Assembly (NCBI GenBank): GCA_003255065.1
Contig: QAOA01000773.1
Location: forward strand, 253,728-317,727
DNA length: 64,000 nucleotides
From: Cercis canadensis
Taxonomy: Eukaryota > Streptophyta > Magnoliopsida > Fabales > Fabaceae
Direction: 5' to 3'
Positions 36,202-49,207 of this stretch are shown in pieces. Every line of letters starts with the position of its first letter. Within the stretch, counting starts at the first letter, position 1. The translations under genes were made by a program, and so were the position numbers. Under the pieces are notes generated by a model. It was not told the DNA's origin. It searched no databases and worked only from the letters and a program-made list of their open reading frames with translations.

Positions 36202-37258
36202 CTTCTCTAATTCTTCCAAATCCCCAAATCATACAATTTTCACATACAGACTTCACCTATTCGAGTCTCAGATTCTAATCACTGATAGACGACCGTGAAT
36301 TTAGTCCAGATCAAGATCCCTAAACCTTCATTCGCAGTTAAAAATGGAGATTCTTACCCAGATTAAAAAATAAAGCTCAACGAAAAAATTGATTTTTCCA
36401 AGCATGGAAAAATCCAAGACCAGGAAACTGTAGCTCTGGATTATCTTAGATTTCAGAAGAATACAGTTTCCCTTGATGAGAAAAACTTGTCAGAGCTGGA
36501 ATCAGTGAAATTCTGACATAGAAATAGAGATGAAGAAGAACCTAACCTGAGAAGAGTCTCTCACGCCCTCTCTCGCCTGCTATCAGTTTAGCTTACAATT
36601 GGCTTTGATTTACTTTGTCACTATTTGACAAAGTGGACAGCAAAATTCAAGATTAGAAAATACAAATGGTAATTATATCCACAAAAAAAAAATAGAAATT
36701 GTAATATATAATCTAGTGCATACAGAACCATATGGATAGTATTCTTCTCCAATAATATATTGACACGATAACATTCATTTAATTATTAATGCCACTAAAG
36801 AAAGTATATGCATCGGACGGTAGAGATTGATGGTTACTCATGGTATGTGAGAACAGAGAGTATATTGTAGTATAATTTACATAAACGACATGGAGTTTCG
36901 GTGTTGGGCTCCACCACTAGTGGTAATTTTTGATAGTGGGCTCCACTAACGCTCTGGTTGTTGCTGAAGATTATTAAAGTATTAAACTTGGTGAACAAGG
37001 CCGTCTAACAGATTCCAAAACTACCAACTATAAAGTACTTCAATGAAAATGGTAGAGATCTAAATCAGTCTACTGTCTTAGATTGATCAATAGTGGGGCA
37101 CATCAACTGCAAGATGAATTTGTTTTTGTCCCCACGTCTATCCATTTAGGCAATCACATGTCCGTGCCAAAACTTACCTGCCCAACGCAGCATTTCTTTA
37201 CACATTTCCCTTATCTTATTATTTTCAACAATTGATGATGCCTATAGTGGAGTGAGGC
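36202..37258 (-). promoter_or_regulatory. 5' UTR and promoter region of the F-box gene
   Basis: Mixed-composition sequence to about 36600 looks like a leader, possibly with a spliced UTR exon (candidate donor near 36548). Beyond that it is AT-rich intergenic DNA without a recognisable gene. Confidence 0.4.
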
Positions 37259-37267
37259 TAGGTTTTG

Positions 37268-37840
37268 TGGCTCTTTGACATAAAACGTATACTTCTACAA
37301 ATTATTTATTCAAATATAACACTTTTAAAACTATTTCTTTCAATATTATAATTTTTTTAAAAAAATAAAATAAAAAATATTTTGAAATGTAGTGGGCTCT
37401 ACCAAACACGCTGTAGATCCCACGGCGTGTCCCATCATGTCACCCCCCACTTCTCTTCCCACCCCCTTTCTTTTTCTCTTTCCACTCTTAGCCCCCCCTT
37501 TCTCTCCTCACCCCCTTTCTTTTTTCTCTTTCCACTGTCAGCCTCCCCCCTTCTCTTCTCTCGCCGCCCCTTTCTTTTTTCTTTCCACTGCCTTTCTTTT
37601 CTCTTTCCACTGTCCGCCCCCCTCCTTCCACTTTGACCTGACATGCCATGTAGGTCGCAGCGTGTTCAGTGGGAACACGTCGGCTGGCCCACATCGTGTT
37701 TGGTGGGGCCCACTGCATCTGAAAATATTTTATTATTTTTTTTTTATTTTTAAAAAACTATAATATTTAGGAAAATAATTTTGAAAGTGTTATATTTGAG
37801 GAAATAATTTGTAGAAGTATAATTTTTAGGTCAAAGAGCC
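37268..37840. mobile_element. Mutator-type MITE, copy 2 (GGCTCTTTGAC family)
   Basis: The termini are GGCTCTTTGAC and GTCAAAGAGCC. The arms match over about 110 bases (TATACTTCTACAAATTATTT, then CAAATATAACACTTT and its mirror). The flanks TAGGTTTTG (37259-37267) and TAGGCTTTG (37841-37849) fit a 9-bp target duplication with one mismatch. The core is GC-rich, with a pyrimidine minisatellite and the palindrome GCGTGTTC-AGTGG-GAACACGT at 37660-37680. There is no transposase. The open frames seen here are products of the low-complexity core. Confidence 0.82.
37440..37635 (+). repeat. Pyrimidine-rich minisatellite
   Basis: Four or five imperfect copies of a unit of about 45-55 bases, built from CCCCCTTTCTTTTT, CTCTTTCCACT and GTC(A/C)GCC. 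Almost every base on the plus strand is C or T. It sits inside the MITE core. Confidence 0.75.
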
Positions 37841-38839
37841 TAGGCTTTGGATCAAGTTGGGTCTCAAATCTGGAAAGTCCTACAAGGTGACAAACGTAAA
37901 CTAGGGCTAAGTTGGTGACATATGGATTCAAATGCTTAAGTTAGGTCTAAACGGAGTAAATAAGGGTAATGAAAGTTAATGCCCAAAAAAGTGTATGCAC
38001 CTGGTAACAAAAGATATTTAAAGAGTTAGGAGTAGATAGCATTGTTGTAATATTGAACAATTAGGCCTATGGGCCAATGGAGAATGGGCTAAAGAAAATA
38101 GATCACAATGGGGTATGTACAACAATCATAGACCTAACATGTTTGAATGAATGGACTCTCGTGAATTTATAGTGTAGACATGCATAATAGTCTTTAATTC
38201 AAGTTTGGATATGAGTTAGAACTACGCTTCAAATATGAGAAATCTTTGTTCTACCAATACAAAAAAAAAATTTAAAAAAGTATGAGATTTAAACCGTACA
38301 AAAATATTTAAGTAGATTTAATTTAAATTTGTGTTGTCTAAATTAATAATAATAATAAATAATGAGATATATAATAGTGAAAATAACATTATTTATCAAT
38401 GATATAAGGAAATATAAGAGAAAATAAACATATATGTAGGGTAGGTTAGGAAGTTAGTCAAAGTCTAAAAGAGAAACATGACAAAGAAGACAAACTAACC
38501 AAGTTTGAATGAATTAGATAGGGGGAGGTAGACGAAAGCGAAACCAGAAGATGGAAAAACATGAACTTGAAGAACTAATAAAGTTATAAACAAAAAGGCA
38601 GCACTATAAAAGTTAACTAACTTAGAAAGCAATGGAGCATAGGTATAACTCATAGATTAGATATATAGGGTAATGAGGAACTTGTAATAGTTAATTAATT
38701 ACTTGCAAGTAAAGAGAAGGCATTTGCATGTGCTTGTAAGAGGGCCGGTGGGGAAAATCCTTTTGTGATAATAATTTTCGGAATTAGATACTCAATTTTC
38801 CTTTGTAGTTTTTTTGGCTTTTCACAAACCAAACTCTAT

Positions 38840-39080
38840 ACCATTTTTTTTGGTAACCCAGAAACCAGGGTTTAACCCCAACTTTTGGATTGAGCCAAAC
38901 TTACTAAACTTGGGACGAGTCATCTCTACTACTGAGGTCCCGCTATCGAAGCACCCATAGCTGTAACTTTGTGTAGGGAAGTGCTTTAAGACCCTCATTT
39001 TGTCAATGAGAGGTCTCGAACACAAGATCGTCTTCTTGTGAGAAAAATCTTATGATCAATTGATCTATAGTCAAATATGG
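38840..39080 (-). mobile_element. tRNA-related SINE with intact 15-bp target duplication
   Basis: The flanks CAAACCAAACTCTAT (38825-38839 and 39081-39095) are identical. Read on the minus strand, the 241-base insert has a strong B box (TGTTCGAGACC), then unrelated body sequence, and ends GGTTACC followed by an A run. The long exact target duplication and terminal A run are hallmarks of LINE-driven retroposition. The 67-codon frame overlapping it is not a gene. Confidence 0.8.
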
Positions 39081-39095
39081 CAAACCAAACTCTAT

Positions 39096-39345
39096 GCCTT
39101 TGAAGCATATAGTTATATTAACTCAATTAAGTATTTTTGGATATATTCCTAATTCAAAGTATTTCAGAGTAAATCATAATTTGGATTGATCCTCTCTAGT
39201 CTCTTCAATGTTCTAATCCTGAACTTCTTTCTAAAGTCTTTGTTTTTAGCAAAATGAGGGGAATGAAAATAGGAAGCAATACAAATTAAAAAAAAATCAA
39301 CTAGAAATTCATGCATTATTAATTTTGATTAAAATGATACTTGGN

Positions 39346-39379
<34 letters not shown>

Positions 39380-41819
39380 TTTGGGCCAAAATTTCACCTC
39401 ATCCCGTTTTAAAGTAGACATATCATATGTGCTCAATAACTACAATATTCAAAGTTAATTAAAGTTGGAATATAAATTCACTCAAAATAATGGAGAAATG
39501 AAATTTTCTAATATATGGGGCAATTTTCTGTAGGTTTTTCTTTATCACCCTTGTCTAAGCAAGCTTAGAAAATCGATGGCCTTCACTTAGAATGCGACTC
39601 TAATAAACTATAAACAATAATGACCAAATGATGGAGAAGAGAATGGCTTGGCCATTGGATTTATTATGTAATTTAGAAGTGCATAATTTTAATTTTCAAC
39701 TTTTTCTTCACTTCCTAATCACCTCATATTTTGAGAAGTTGAAATTGGTGGAGTTAAAACTAAGAAAGTTTCTTAGATACTTTTAGTATTTATGTGATAT
39801 ATCATACCACATGAAAATAATCAATGCATGAATGACATATATACAAGTTAATTATTTTTAAATTTATTTTAAAAAATAAGATAAATTATATTTTATATCT
39901 AATAAAATATAAAAATTATGTATGTTTGTCACGTCAGTATAGTATGAGATGCCCATGTACTATTATAAAATTCCCGTAAAACTAAATATTTTTCTTACAC
40001 ATTCCATATGTATTCCCTATTACCTAAACAATGTTATTCAGCTTGGGTACCCCTAATTTTATTTCTTCCAAACTATTTCCTCTATTTTCGTTTATTCCAA
40101 AATAAAATGCTTCAAGAGTGTTTGGAATTCAATTCATTTGCAAATGAATTATTTCTTGACACTTATTTCAACCCATGTTAACTTGAGAATTCAATTTGTT
40201 TACAAATAATTTTTCATATAATATATAATGGTTTGTAAATCCAACAACTTTTGAAAATATTTTTAAATAAATTCATTTCACTTCTATTTAAAGCTTGTTA
40301 CAAACACACTTTTGTAAAATTTAGGGAAAAAAAAAAGAGAAATTAGTAGGAAAAATTATTCTTATTAGATTAGAAAATATCAATATTTATTAATGATTTT
40401 AATAAGTAATTTGGTTAATTACTCTAACATTCACCCTTTGGTACCAAATTACAAGCACCGGCAGTAGTTCTAACCATTATATATCCGTTGCTCTTTATAA
40501 AGACAAAAGCATCCTTTTTTAAAAAACCTTTATTTGGTCCAGAAATAATATCTTACTCATGGATGGGTTGAGAAAGCTAAGAATGATTTTCAACAAGGGG
40601 AAAGTTTAGGGATGAAGGGTGGGCCATGAAATAATATAATGACCTGAAAGTGAAAAGAAAGAGAACAATCAATTTCTTGTTGTCCTAATGAATATTTTGT
40701 GGAGCCCTTTGTTTGAATGAAAGATTTTTATTAGCCCTAAATAAATGTCAACATGTTTGACAAACTTATCAGCAGTAATAAGGGAATGTGTTCCTTTTCC
40801 TATTCAATGTATCTGAAAACTTTAGACCATTTTTTTTTTTTTATGAATAATGTTATTTGGGTATTAGTTATTTTACACTGGCTCAGCATCAAAAAATTTT
40901 GAACTGTGGGTAAATAGCGACTATAATTGCAATTGAGGGAATTTGAATTAGAGAAAGAGATAAAAATATTAACTTTATGACTAAGGGCACGCTCCGCTAA
41001 ACTATAACTCTTCTTCAATAAAGTTTAAAACATTATTTTAAAACTTTTTTGGGCCAATATGAGCTCATAGTGCCACATGTTTTGTATTAACACTTAAGTT
41101 TTCGTGTCATATTAATATATATATAATAATACAAAAATTTATGCCATCTCAGCATTTTTTGTCATTAGGTTAACATATTTGTTATTTTTTAGACCAAATT
41201 AAGAAATTAAATATTTTTAAAATTCAATTGAAGCAATTGAAAGTACAAATATACAAATTAAAAAACATACAAAGTTCAAGGACCCTAAAATGTATTTTAG
41301 TCAAATAATTTTTTTTTAAATTATTATTTTAATTATATTTTCAGAATAAGAAAAAGTTTGAAAATATTTTAGACTTTTTTCCTCTTAGAATTATAATATT
41401 TGCTTCAAGAGGAAGAAGACGAAGAAGAAAGTGAGAGATGAGTGGAGGAATCAAAGGGATTAAAAAAAACAAAGAAGCATATCCTTATCCCTTGTGCAGC
41501 CAGATGTATTATTTTGTAAGGATACTCCGCAATCAATGAGATCCCAACTTGTTAGTAAGTTGAATATCTGTCATATTGAAGCTTAAAAGACAAATATTAG
41601 AACATACCAAAGAAAGCTACTTTTGATTTTGTTGAGTCAAAGGCAGCTAATCAATCACAATTTACAAGGTTAATCAAGATTCTTACAAAGACAATGACAT
41701 CCGTAATTCGCATAATATAAAAATGCCATGCTTCTTGCTCCCAAATTTCATGCATGATGAAATAATTAGGGGGTGCAATACTACACCACTTTATATGACA
41801 CAAGTCACATTTTTATTTT
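39096..41819. other. Intergenic region with an N join and a possible MITE
   Basis: I see no gene. An N at 39345 sits at the start of an A run of more than 25. At about 40118-40310 the ends GAGTGTTTGGAA and TTACAAACACACTTTT are loosely inverted, which may mark a decayed MITE. Around 41220-41305 one arm of a foldback-like sequence (CAAGGACCCTAAAATGTATT) is visible, with no clear partner. Confidence 0.4.
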
Positions 41820-42157
41820 TTTATATATTGTATCAATCTGACACAGTTCATATAATTTAAATTTTACTGAACTCACTTAAATTTTTTCAATATAATTCAT
41901 ATATTGATTTAGTAAAATTTAAATTATGTGAATTGTGCGAAATCGATACAATATAAAATCAAAATTGTGTAAAAAATAAAAAAAATGTGACATAAATCNT
42001 TGTGTCAAAAATAAAAAAAATGTGACATAAATCACATCAAAGAGGATATAACATAACACCCCAATAATTAATATGATGCCTAAGTTTTGGTGGGTTAATG
42101 GAGAAATCAACATTTTAATATCAATTTGGGTTAATTGGAGACCATTATGCTACAAAG

Positions 42158-42196
<39 letters not shown>

Positions 42197-42482
42197 ATCA
42201 ATCTGACACAGTTTGCATAATTTAAATTTTATTGAATTCACTTAAATTTTTTTTAGTATAATTCATATATTGATTCAGTAAAATTTAAATTATGTGAATT
42301 GTGTGAGACTGATACAATATAAAATTAAAACTGTGTAAAAAATAAAAAATGTGACATAAATCACATCAAAGAGGATATAACATAGCACCCCGATAATTAA
42401 TATGATGCATAAATTTTGGTGGGTTAATGGAGAAATCAAAATTTTAATATCAATTTGGGTTAATTGGAGACCATTATGCTAC
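41820..42482. repeat. Tandem duplication of about 300-340 bases with internal foldbacks
   Basis: Copy 1 (about 41825-42156) and copy 2 (about 42192-42482) both run from ATTGTATCAATCTGACACAG to GGAGACCATTATGCTAC, with an AT microsatellite (about 42161-42193) between them. In each copy AATTTAAATTTTA.TGAA is mirrored by AGTAAAATTTAAATTATGTG, so each contains a hairpin. Copy 1 also has the N at 41999 with a 33-base direct repeat (41966-41998 and 42000-42032). The larger duplication is too diverged to be an artefact. Confidence 0.7.
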
Positions 42483-43769
42483 CCTAAAGAGGATGGTCAT
42501 CCTGATTTTTCAGAATTTGAAAGCTTTCAATTTCGCTATGTTAGCTAAAGAATGTTGGAGTCTTGTGTCAAATAGTATCCTTTGATTTTTATGTTCTTTA
42601 ACTTTATAATAAGAGCTCAACGAAAAGAAAGAGGAGCATATGATAAAAATAAAAATATTAATGTAAAATGTTTTGATTTTTATGAGCAAAAGAAGTGTTA
42701 ATAAATAAACTGTTTGTGTTTAAACATGGAGTTATCGCTAAAACAAAATAAAAAAGTGGGACCACAATGGCTTTTTTTCTTTAATTTCTACGCTTAATTA
42801 TTCTATGATTATTCCCAAGCGCTCAAGATCCCATTTCAAATTTTTTTTTAAACACCCACAGGTACAGCACGTGACAGCCTAATCTAATCTAGTTCTTTTT
42901 TCAACTAAACTAAAATAATACATAATAATTATTAATTAATTAATTGATTAATTTAAAGCAGAAGAAATCCAAAAGACAAGCATTAGTTGTACCACCTGTT
43001 CAAGAACAAAGCAAATGCAAAACACAACAGCTTTTCCAAATAATTGTTCTTTCAATTTTTTTTATTAAAAATTCAAGGGTGGTTACATACTAAAAATATA
43101 TGTGATATATTTTTAATATAATAATATAATAACGATTGATGTAAAAAAATATTTAATTTTGATTGTTAGAAAATACATAGTCAAAATTAAATATTTTTAT
43201 ATTAATAATAATTAATTTTGTTACATTAAAAAAAATATCACATAATTCCACGAGAAAAAGTCTCAAGAAAAAGCCCAAAATTTAAACAATCATTTTTTAC
43301 GGTGACCAAATCTAAGCTGGCACTCGCACCGTGAAGGGCCTGAAGGCCCCTAGTGGGACACGTGTCGACAAAGTGATGAACTGTCACTGTTCCCTCATTA
43401 ACAGGGCCATCGCCCAATCGCTCCTCCCAGTAACTTTAATCATTTCACACGTGCTACCTTCCTTTTCCACGCCGGAATACCCTCTACTTTCCTACTCTGT
43501 TCTTAAAGCTCACAGCACAAACAATCGCAAAATCCAAACCCTAGACAACTCCTTTCCCGTTTTCTCTGTAGCCAAACGCCAGCTGAGAATCCAAGTGGAG
43601 CGTCTTAAATCGAGCTCCTATTTTCATATTTTCTTTCTAATTCCAGCTGCTGCAAATTCAAAATTTTCAGTGAATTTTTGAATTTTTTTTTCCAGTTATG
43701 AGCTTGTGATCAAGTTGATTTGAATTGAAATATAGTGTTTGGGATTTTTTCTTTTGAATTATTTTGATA
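42483..43769 (+). promoter_or_regulatory. Promoter and 5' UTR region of the ABHD17-like gene
   Basis: The sequence becomes GC-richer and less repetitive from about 43290 (including CACGTGTCGACA), which fits a promoter and leader. An open frame at 43331-43681 lies here, but it has no recognisable protein similarity and probably belongs to the 5' UTR. Confidence 0.4.
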
Positions 43770-46700
43770 ATGGGGACGGTGACGTCGTCGATGGCGGCGA
43801 AGTTTGCGTTTTTCCCTCCGAATCCGCCGTCGTACGTGGTGGACGAGGTGAGTGGGAAGCTGAAGATGACGGAGGTGGCGATCAGGGATAACGTCGACGT
43901 TTTGAAGCTGTGTACTAAGAGGGGGAACAACATCGTGGCCATGTACATCAATAACCCATCGGCATCCATGACATTGCTCTACTCGCACGGAAACGCAGCT
44001 GATCTGGGTCAGATGTACGAGTTGTTCAGTGAACTCAGTATCCACCTCCGAGTCAACTTGATGGGGTGAGTCCATAGATTTCTTCGTTTTTTCTTAGTTT
44101 TACATTATTACACTCTCTATAAATGCTGATATACATAGCATGCATGCTTATGAGCTTAGCTTTTGCAGTATTGTAGATGCATGTGATCTTATGTGAATAC
44201 TTGTTGTAGAGAGATGGCAAAATCTGAATAATTGGATTCTGTTTTCTTCTGTAGTTATGACTATTCAGGGTACGGGCAGTCCTCTGGAAAGGTACGCTTT
44301 CTGTATTTGATGCATCTTTACACGATCAGCTATTTTGTGGGGAAATAATAATTATTGAACTTTTTTTTTACTATTATGGCTTCGCAGAATGATTGATTTA
44401 GGATCTGCATGGATGTTGTAAAAAGTTTCGTAGTGCTTAAGGATTAGAGATTTGACATGTGAATCTTGATGAGTTGTTCCTTTTTGGAAGCTAATAAGGC
44501 ATAAATCATGATTTGACTGTGACTAATTATTGTCTTGGGCAGAGTTTTGTGTTGTCTCTCTCTCTGCCTTTCCCCCTTTTCCCTCGCAAGCTCCCTTCAT
44601 ATGGATCTTCTTTAAATGAAAAACAAAAAGAAATCTTAGAGATATGCTCAACTTATTACTTATAGTTTGTTTCTACTTTTCCCAAGTAAAATCCAGTCCT
44701 GTAGATCATTGTGGAACTATTTGATATTTATGTGAGATTGAGTTCAACAGTGCTATATTTTGGGCAGCCTAGTGAGCAGAACACTTATGCAGATATAGAA
44801 GCTGCTTATAGATGCCTTGTGGAGAAGTATGGGGCTAAGGAAGAAGATATTATCCTGTATGGGCAATCTGTTGGTAGTGGGCCCACTATTGATTTGGCTA
44901 CCCGTTTGCCAAACCTTAGGGCGGTGATTCTCCACAGTCCAATCTTATCTGGCCTTCGAGTCATGTATCCGGTGAAGCGGACATACTGGTTTGACATTTA
45001 TAAGGTTTTGCCTCTTTTAATGTGAAATTGTATAATCTTCCTAGTGTTTAATTATTGTCTGTAGTTTTTTGGCCACTATCTCCATGTAATCTTATTTGCT
45101 TTCTTTTTGGTGCAGAACATCGATAAAATTCCTTTCATCAATTGTCCTGTTCTGGTAATTCATGTGAGTATATGTATATATTTTAAGTTTCTTATATATT
45201 AAGAGATTACTACTGGGCTAAGTTTTTGATAGCATTTTGTAGTTGCCTGTTAAAATTCGTCTATCTCAGGTCTGGACATGGTTTACAACATTTTTTTCTT
45301 TTATAATCTGAGTTCAAGGCCTTATTTTGCCTTTGCTTTCTCTGCATACTCTCATTCAAAGTAATAAGTTAACAGAGCCTTATTCACCTCTATGAACTTG
45401 TTAACATTATTTGGACCCATTCTGACTATGTATCTGGCTCCCAATTGCTGGGACATTCTTGCTCGTTATCAATGTGATTCTGGGTCAAATACGCCTAGTC
45501 AATTTTAATTCTCATTTATTTGCTGAAACTTCCTAAGTTCCCTGCACAGTGGCAACTATCGTTGGTAAAGACATAATTGATCCCTTTTATGATGCTTATT
45601 CTAGATTGGATGTCATATAAAAATGAAAATTCACCCTTTCTGTTGGTTTTAGATTAACTTATATTTGGAGACTTACAACTCTAGCCTTAATTTTCAGCCA
45701 AAAGAAAGAAGGAAAGAAAACAGAGAAGCTGGATATTTTTTTCAGCATACATTTATTCTGAAATTTGTTTCTGTTTCTTTCAAACTTTTCTCTGGGTGCA
45801 GCCTGTTGCATGTATATGGCCTTGCTTTTTGAGGTGATGTTTATTGTTCGGAAAGATCTCATTTACTTCCGAGAATCACAAGTTTTTATTATGATAAATC
45901 TCCTTCACTTTTTTTGCATAATTAGCTTGAACTATGTTTTGCAAATTTCATGTGGCAACTAAGCACAAAGTAGCCATGGCCGGTGCCATGTGAGCTTATA
46001 AACTATCCTTGGGGATTACCATGTTGAATGGTGATATCTCTATTCCATTTTTCCTTTTCTTAGGGGAACATGAATTTCATGCATTCAAATTTTTATATTC
46101 ATCTCATACTTTTTATTAGTTGCAACACATAATTTCAAAATATTATTGTTAGCATTTGCTGTGATTTGCACTGTGAACTAAAAATGATGGGGGTTCAGGG
46201 GAGAAGTAGAGCAACATGGATGACATGCAATCTGTCTCTTCACTACATTTAAATGGGCATGTGTCCTTATTAAATTAACATGTGGTTCTGATAGATGAGT
46301 TTGATATCAGATAATATATTAATAAGTTAGAATGCCTCTTTTGTAGGTCAATTGTATTGCTAAATTTATATGCATATTAAATTAATGCAACTAAGGGTTG
46401 AATTTGAAGTATACTTATTCGTTAATTGTTTTTGCATTGGCCTCTGTCTCCTAGGGAACTGCTGATGATGTGGTGGACTGCTCACATGGCAAGCAACTTT
46501 GGGAAAATTGTAAAGAAAAGTATGAACCCTTATGGGTTAAAGGAGGAAATCATTGTGACCTGGAGCTTTTCCCCCAATATATAAAGCACCTCAAGAAATT
46601 TATAGGGGCCATTGAGAAGTCTCGTAATCTAAGAAATGGATATGGACCTGTTTCTGATCAACTGGACAAACCTCGGAACAGCTCAGATTTTAGAGAGAAA

Positions 46701-46910
46701 CCAAGACCCAGCATGGATCAAAGGGAGAACTCCAGACAGAGTATCGACCTGAGAGAAAAGCCTAGGGGAAGCACAGACCGTAAAGAGAAGTCAAGAGCTA
46801 GTGTGGATAAGAGAGAAAAATCTAGAAAGAGTGTCGATCGCCCTGAGAAAGCACATAATGGAATGGACCAATCTGAGAAAGCCAGAAATAGTATTGATCG
46901 GTCAGTATAA
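43770..46910 (+). CDS. Alpha/beta hydrolase, ABHD17-like (At5g14390 type)
   Basis: Five exons: 43770-44065, 44255-44291, 44768-45004, 45116-45163 and 46455-46910, all GT-AG and in phase, giving 357 residues. The hydrolase core is [27 protein letters not shown], the nucleophile elbow GQSVGSG (S145), the acid in GTADD (about D210) and the base in GGNHCD (H239). Animal ABHD17 proteins remove palmitate from membrane proteins; the plant substrate is unknown. The protein begins MGTVTSS, which fits an N-myristoylation site (Gly2, Ser6), so it is probably membrane-attached. The C-terminal 95 residues are a charged tail of about eight repeats of the form REKxRxSxD, rich in possible phosphorylation sites. 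The ATG at 43770 is chosen because its N-terminus matches Arabidopsis relatives. Confidence 0.93.
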
Positions 46911-49207
46911 CCCATGTCCAATGTGGTGAGTTAACTTACACTAGTGTTGTTTCTGACTGTTTTTTTGTATGGTGGTGCAGTTTCGGTGAGATGATGAGAT
47001 CGGTTAGATTGTGCAATATTGATTGTTTCAAGCCCACAGCGACTCATGCATAAAGAAGATAACAGTTTACATATTGAGGTTGTATTCTTCTCATTAATTA
47101 TTTGATGGGCGAGAGGAAAAAGTTCCATTGTCTCTTAAATTTTCCCACAGAAATAGATAGGAAAGTAATTTAACCAGGTAGATCATGTGCCTCTATCTAT
47201 CTTAAAAGTTCTTAAATCTAACTTCATTTTTCTCGTATTCTAACACAGATGCAAAGACAGAATTCACCGTATGAGCAACTTGTTGATCAACTCTTAAAAT
47301 ACAAGTGATTATTTTATTTTTTCAAGTCTAGGCAAGCAGGATACAATAGGGTCAAACCATGAATCATAATTACTGATCTCACATCTCATTCATCCAATTG
47401 GCTTAGAACAGCTTCTACAACGAGATAAAGTGCATCAGTTTTTGAACTCTCTAAACAGGATTTTAATCCCTCTTGAACCGTACCATACAGGAAAAAGAAA
47501 GAAGTACAAAGTTTCAAATCGATAATTGAGATCAGTTTTTAACTTAAAATGTGCTTAAAGCAAGAGTTTTATTGTTGTTCCAGGAAATATATGGTATTTT
47601 GTCTCTGTTAATTTGTATTTTCTCCGGAAACAGAAAATGCATAAAAGGCTTCACGTTTTGCAGCCATTTTTGGCCATCTGCAGCCCACCTTTGCTGCAAT
47701 TATCTCCTTTTTGCTTCTTCACCCAAATCTTCCTTGCTTCCTCACTCAAATCTCCCAACCCAGCCAGCAAAATGTGAACAAGTGCCATTCGAATTAGGGT
47801 TTTTTTATTTGGGAAATTTGGGAAAGAGAGGCAAATTGGAAGGGGGAAGGGACGCACGTGTTCTGCACATGCCTTTTTAAGTGGATTTTTTTCCCTTAAT
47901 GACCCATAATCACATGATTAAGGGTTTATGGATTTAGTTAGAAAATCATAGAGTTATGTGCATGTGACACGCCTCATTAACCATAAAATATCATATTTTG
48001 GATGTCATGTCATTATTTAATAATAACATTTACTTATTAAGGGCAAAAGATGAACGGACCAAAATTGTGAAGTAACTACTTTCTTAATTTACCGATCATA
48101 TAAATTTTTTTAAAAACAAGAAAAAAAATCCTTTGAAAAATGCTAGGTAATCATAGTTGTTGTCAACTACTATTAAATAAATATGTGGTCCTTATTAACT
48201 CATTTTATCTAAAAATGATATTTAAACTTTAGTGGATTTTTCTCAGTTAAATAGCATTACTCTTAATCAATATTTGCCTTGATTACTTTTTTAATTTTGA
48301 ACTAACTTAAAATTTTTGTTGATGTTGTGCACTAAAAAAAAAGTTGCTTCCTCGTTAGTACCCAGGCCGTTAGTGATTTGAAGAAGAAACGTTTTTCTCA
48401 TCGCGGTAGATTTTCACGCAATATTGCATGATATGTTTAGGTAAATTTTTTTTTGATGAACTTGCATGTTCTTGCGCATGAAGCCACTTTATAAGAACCA
48501 CTTCGTCATTTTCGTGAAGTAAAAGCTCAACTTAGATAAAGTGATTTTATTATTTCATAATAATTTTTAAGAATAATATGAAATTGAGGTATTGGAGAAA
48601 ATTTAATTACTAAAAAATATAATGATTTGTTAGGATTTTCATGTAGCATGCTATACATGATAAATTGGTGCGACTCCAATGTAGTTTAGGTTATTTTGTA
48701 AGTGAGGTAACACTTCAAAAAGAACTATTTTCTTCAATTATTATCTGATTCGGAGATTCTTGAAAGGTATGATTGTTTTATATTTTTCACATGATTTTTT
48801 TTCCTTCAAATATTTAGTGGGTTAGATTGAAAAAAGGTAAAAAATGTTGTGAATGTTCAAGTTAATTTTGAGTTTTGTAGGAGAGAGGAAGAGAATTCCA
48901 GTCTTTTAGAGGCAAATATAAAATGAAAGGGAGAACAAAATCCATTATCCAATAATGGAGATAATGGTGATGGGAATTTTGTGTGTGAGAGTTCTAAGAA
49001 GAAAACTTTAGTTTATTTTTTCTTATCAAATGTTAATTAAAAATTCTTACATCAGAAGAAGGAGGCAGAGAGAAATAGAAAAAACAAAACAACTTTAAAA
49101 CTGATAATGCCTCTAACAATCTGAAATTCTCTATTTATTGGCTAATTATAGTTATTATCTCTAACTAATCAACTAACTCCTGTAACTAATTTGACTAATT
49201 CTACTAA
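46911..49207. other. 3' flank of the hydrolase gene and intergenic DNA
   Basis: The first few hundred bases will be 3' UTR. The sequence at about 47640-47880 is GC-richer and open for 109 codons, but the product is not recognisable and lacks gene-like start context. I do not call it. Nothing else is evident. Confidence 0.4.

Noticed and set aside
37382..37763. Two overlapping Pro/Ser/Phe-rich open frames of 84 and 123 codons
   Set aside because: They arise from the pyrimidine-rich minisatellite in a MITE. The amino-acid composition simply reflects C/T repeats.
43331..43681. A 116-codon open frame upstream of the hydrolase
   Set aside because: It probably lies in the promoter and 5' UTR, and I recognise no family resemblance.
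47551..47880. A 109-codon open frame with hydrophobic stretches
   Set aside because: There is no homology I can recognise, and it may be low-complexity sequence or part of a noncoding transcript.
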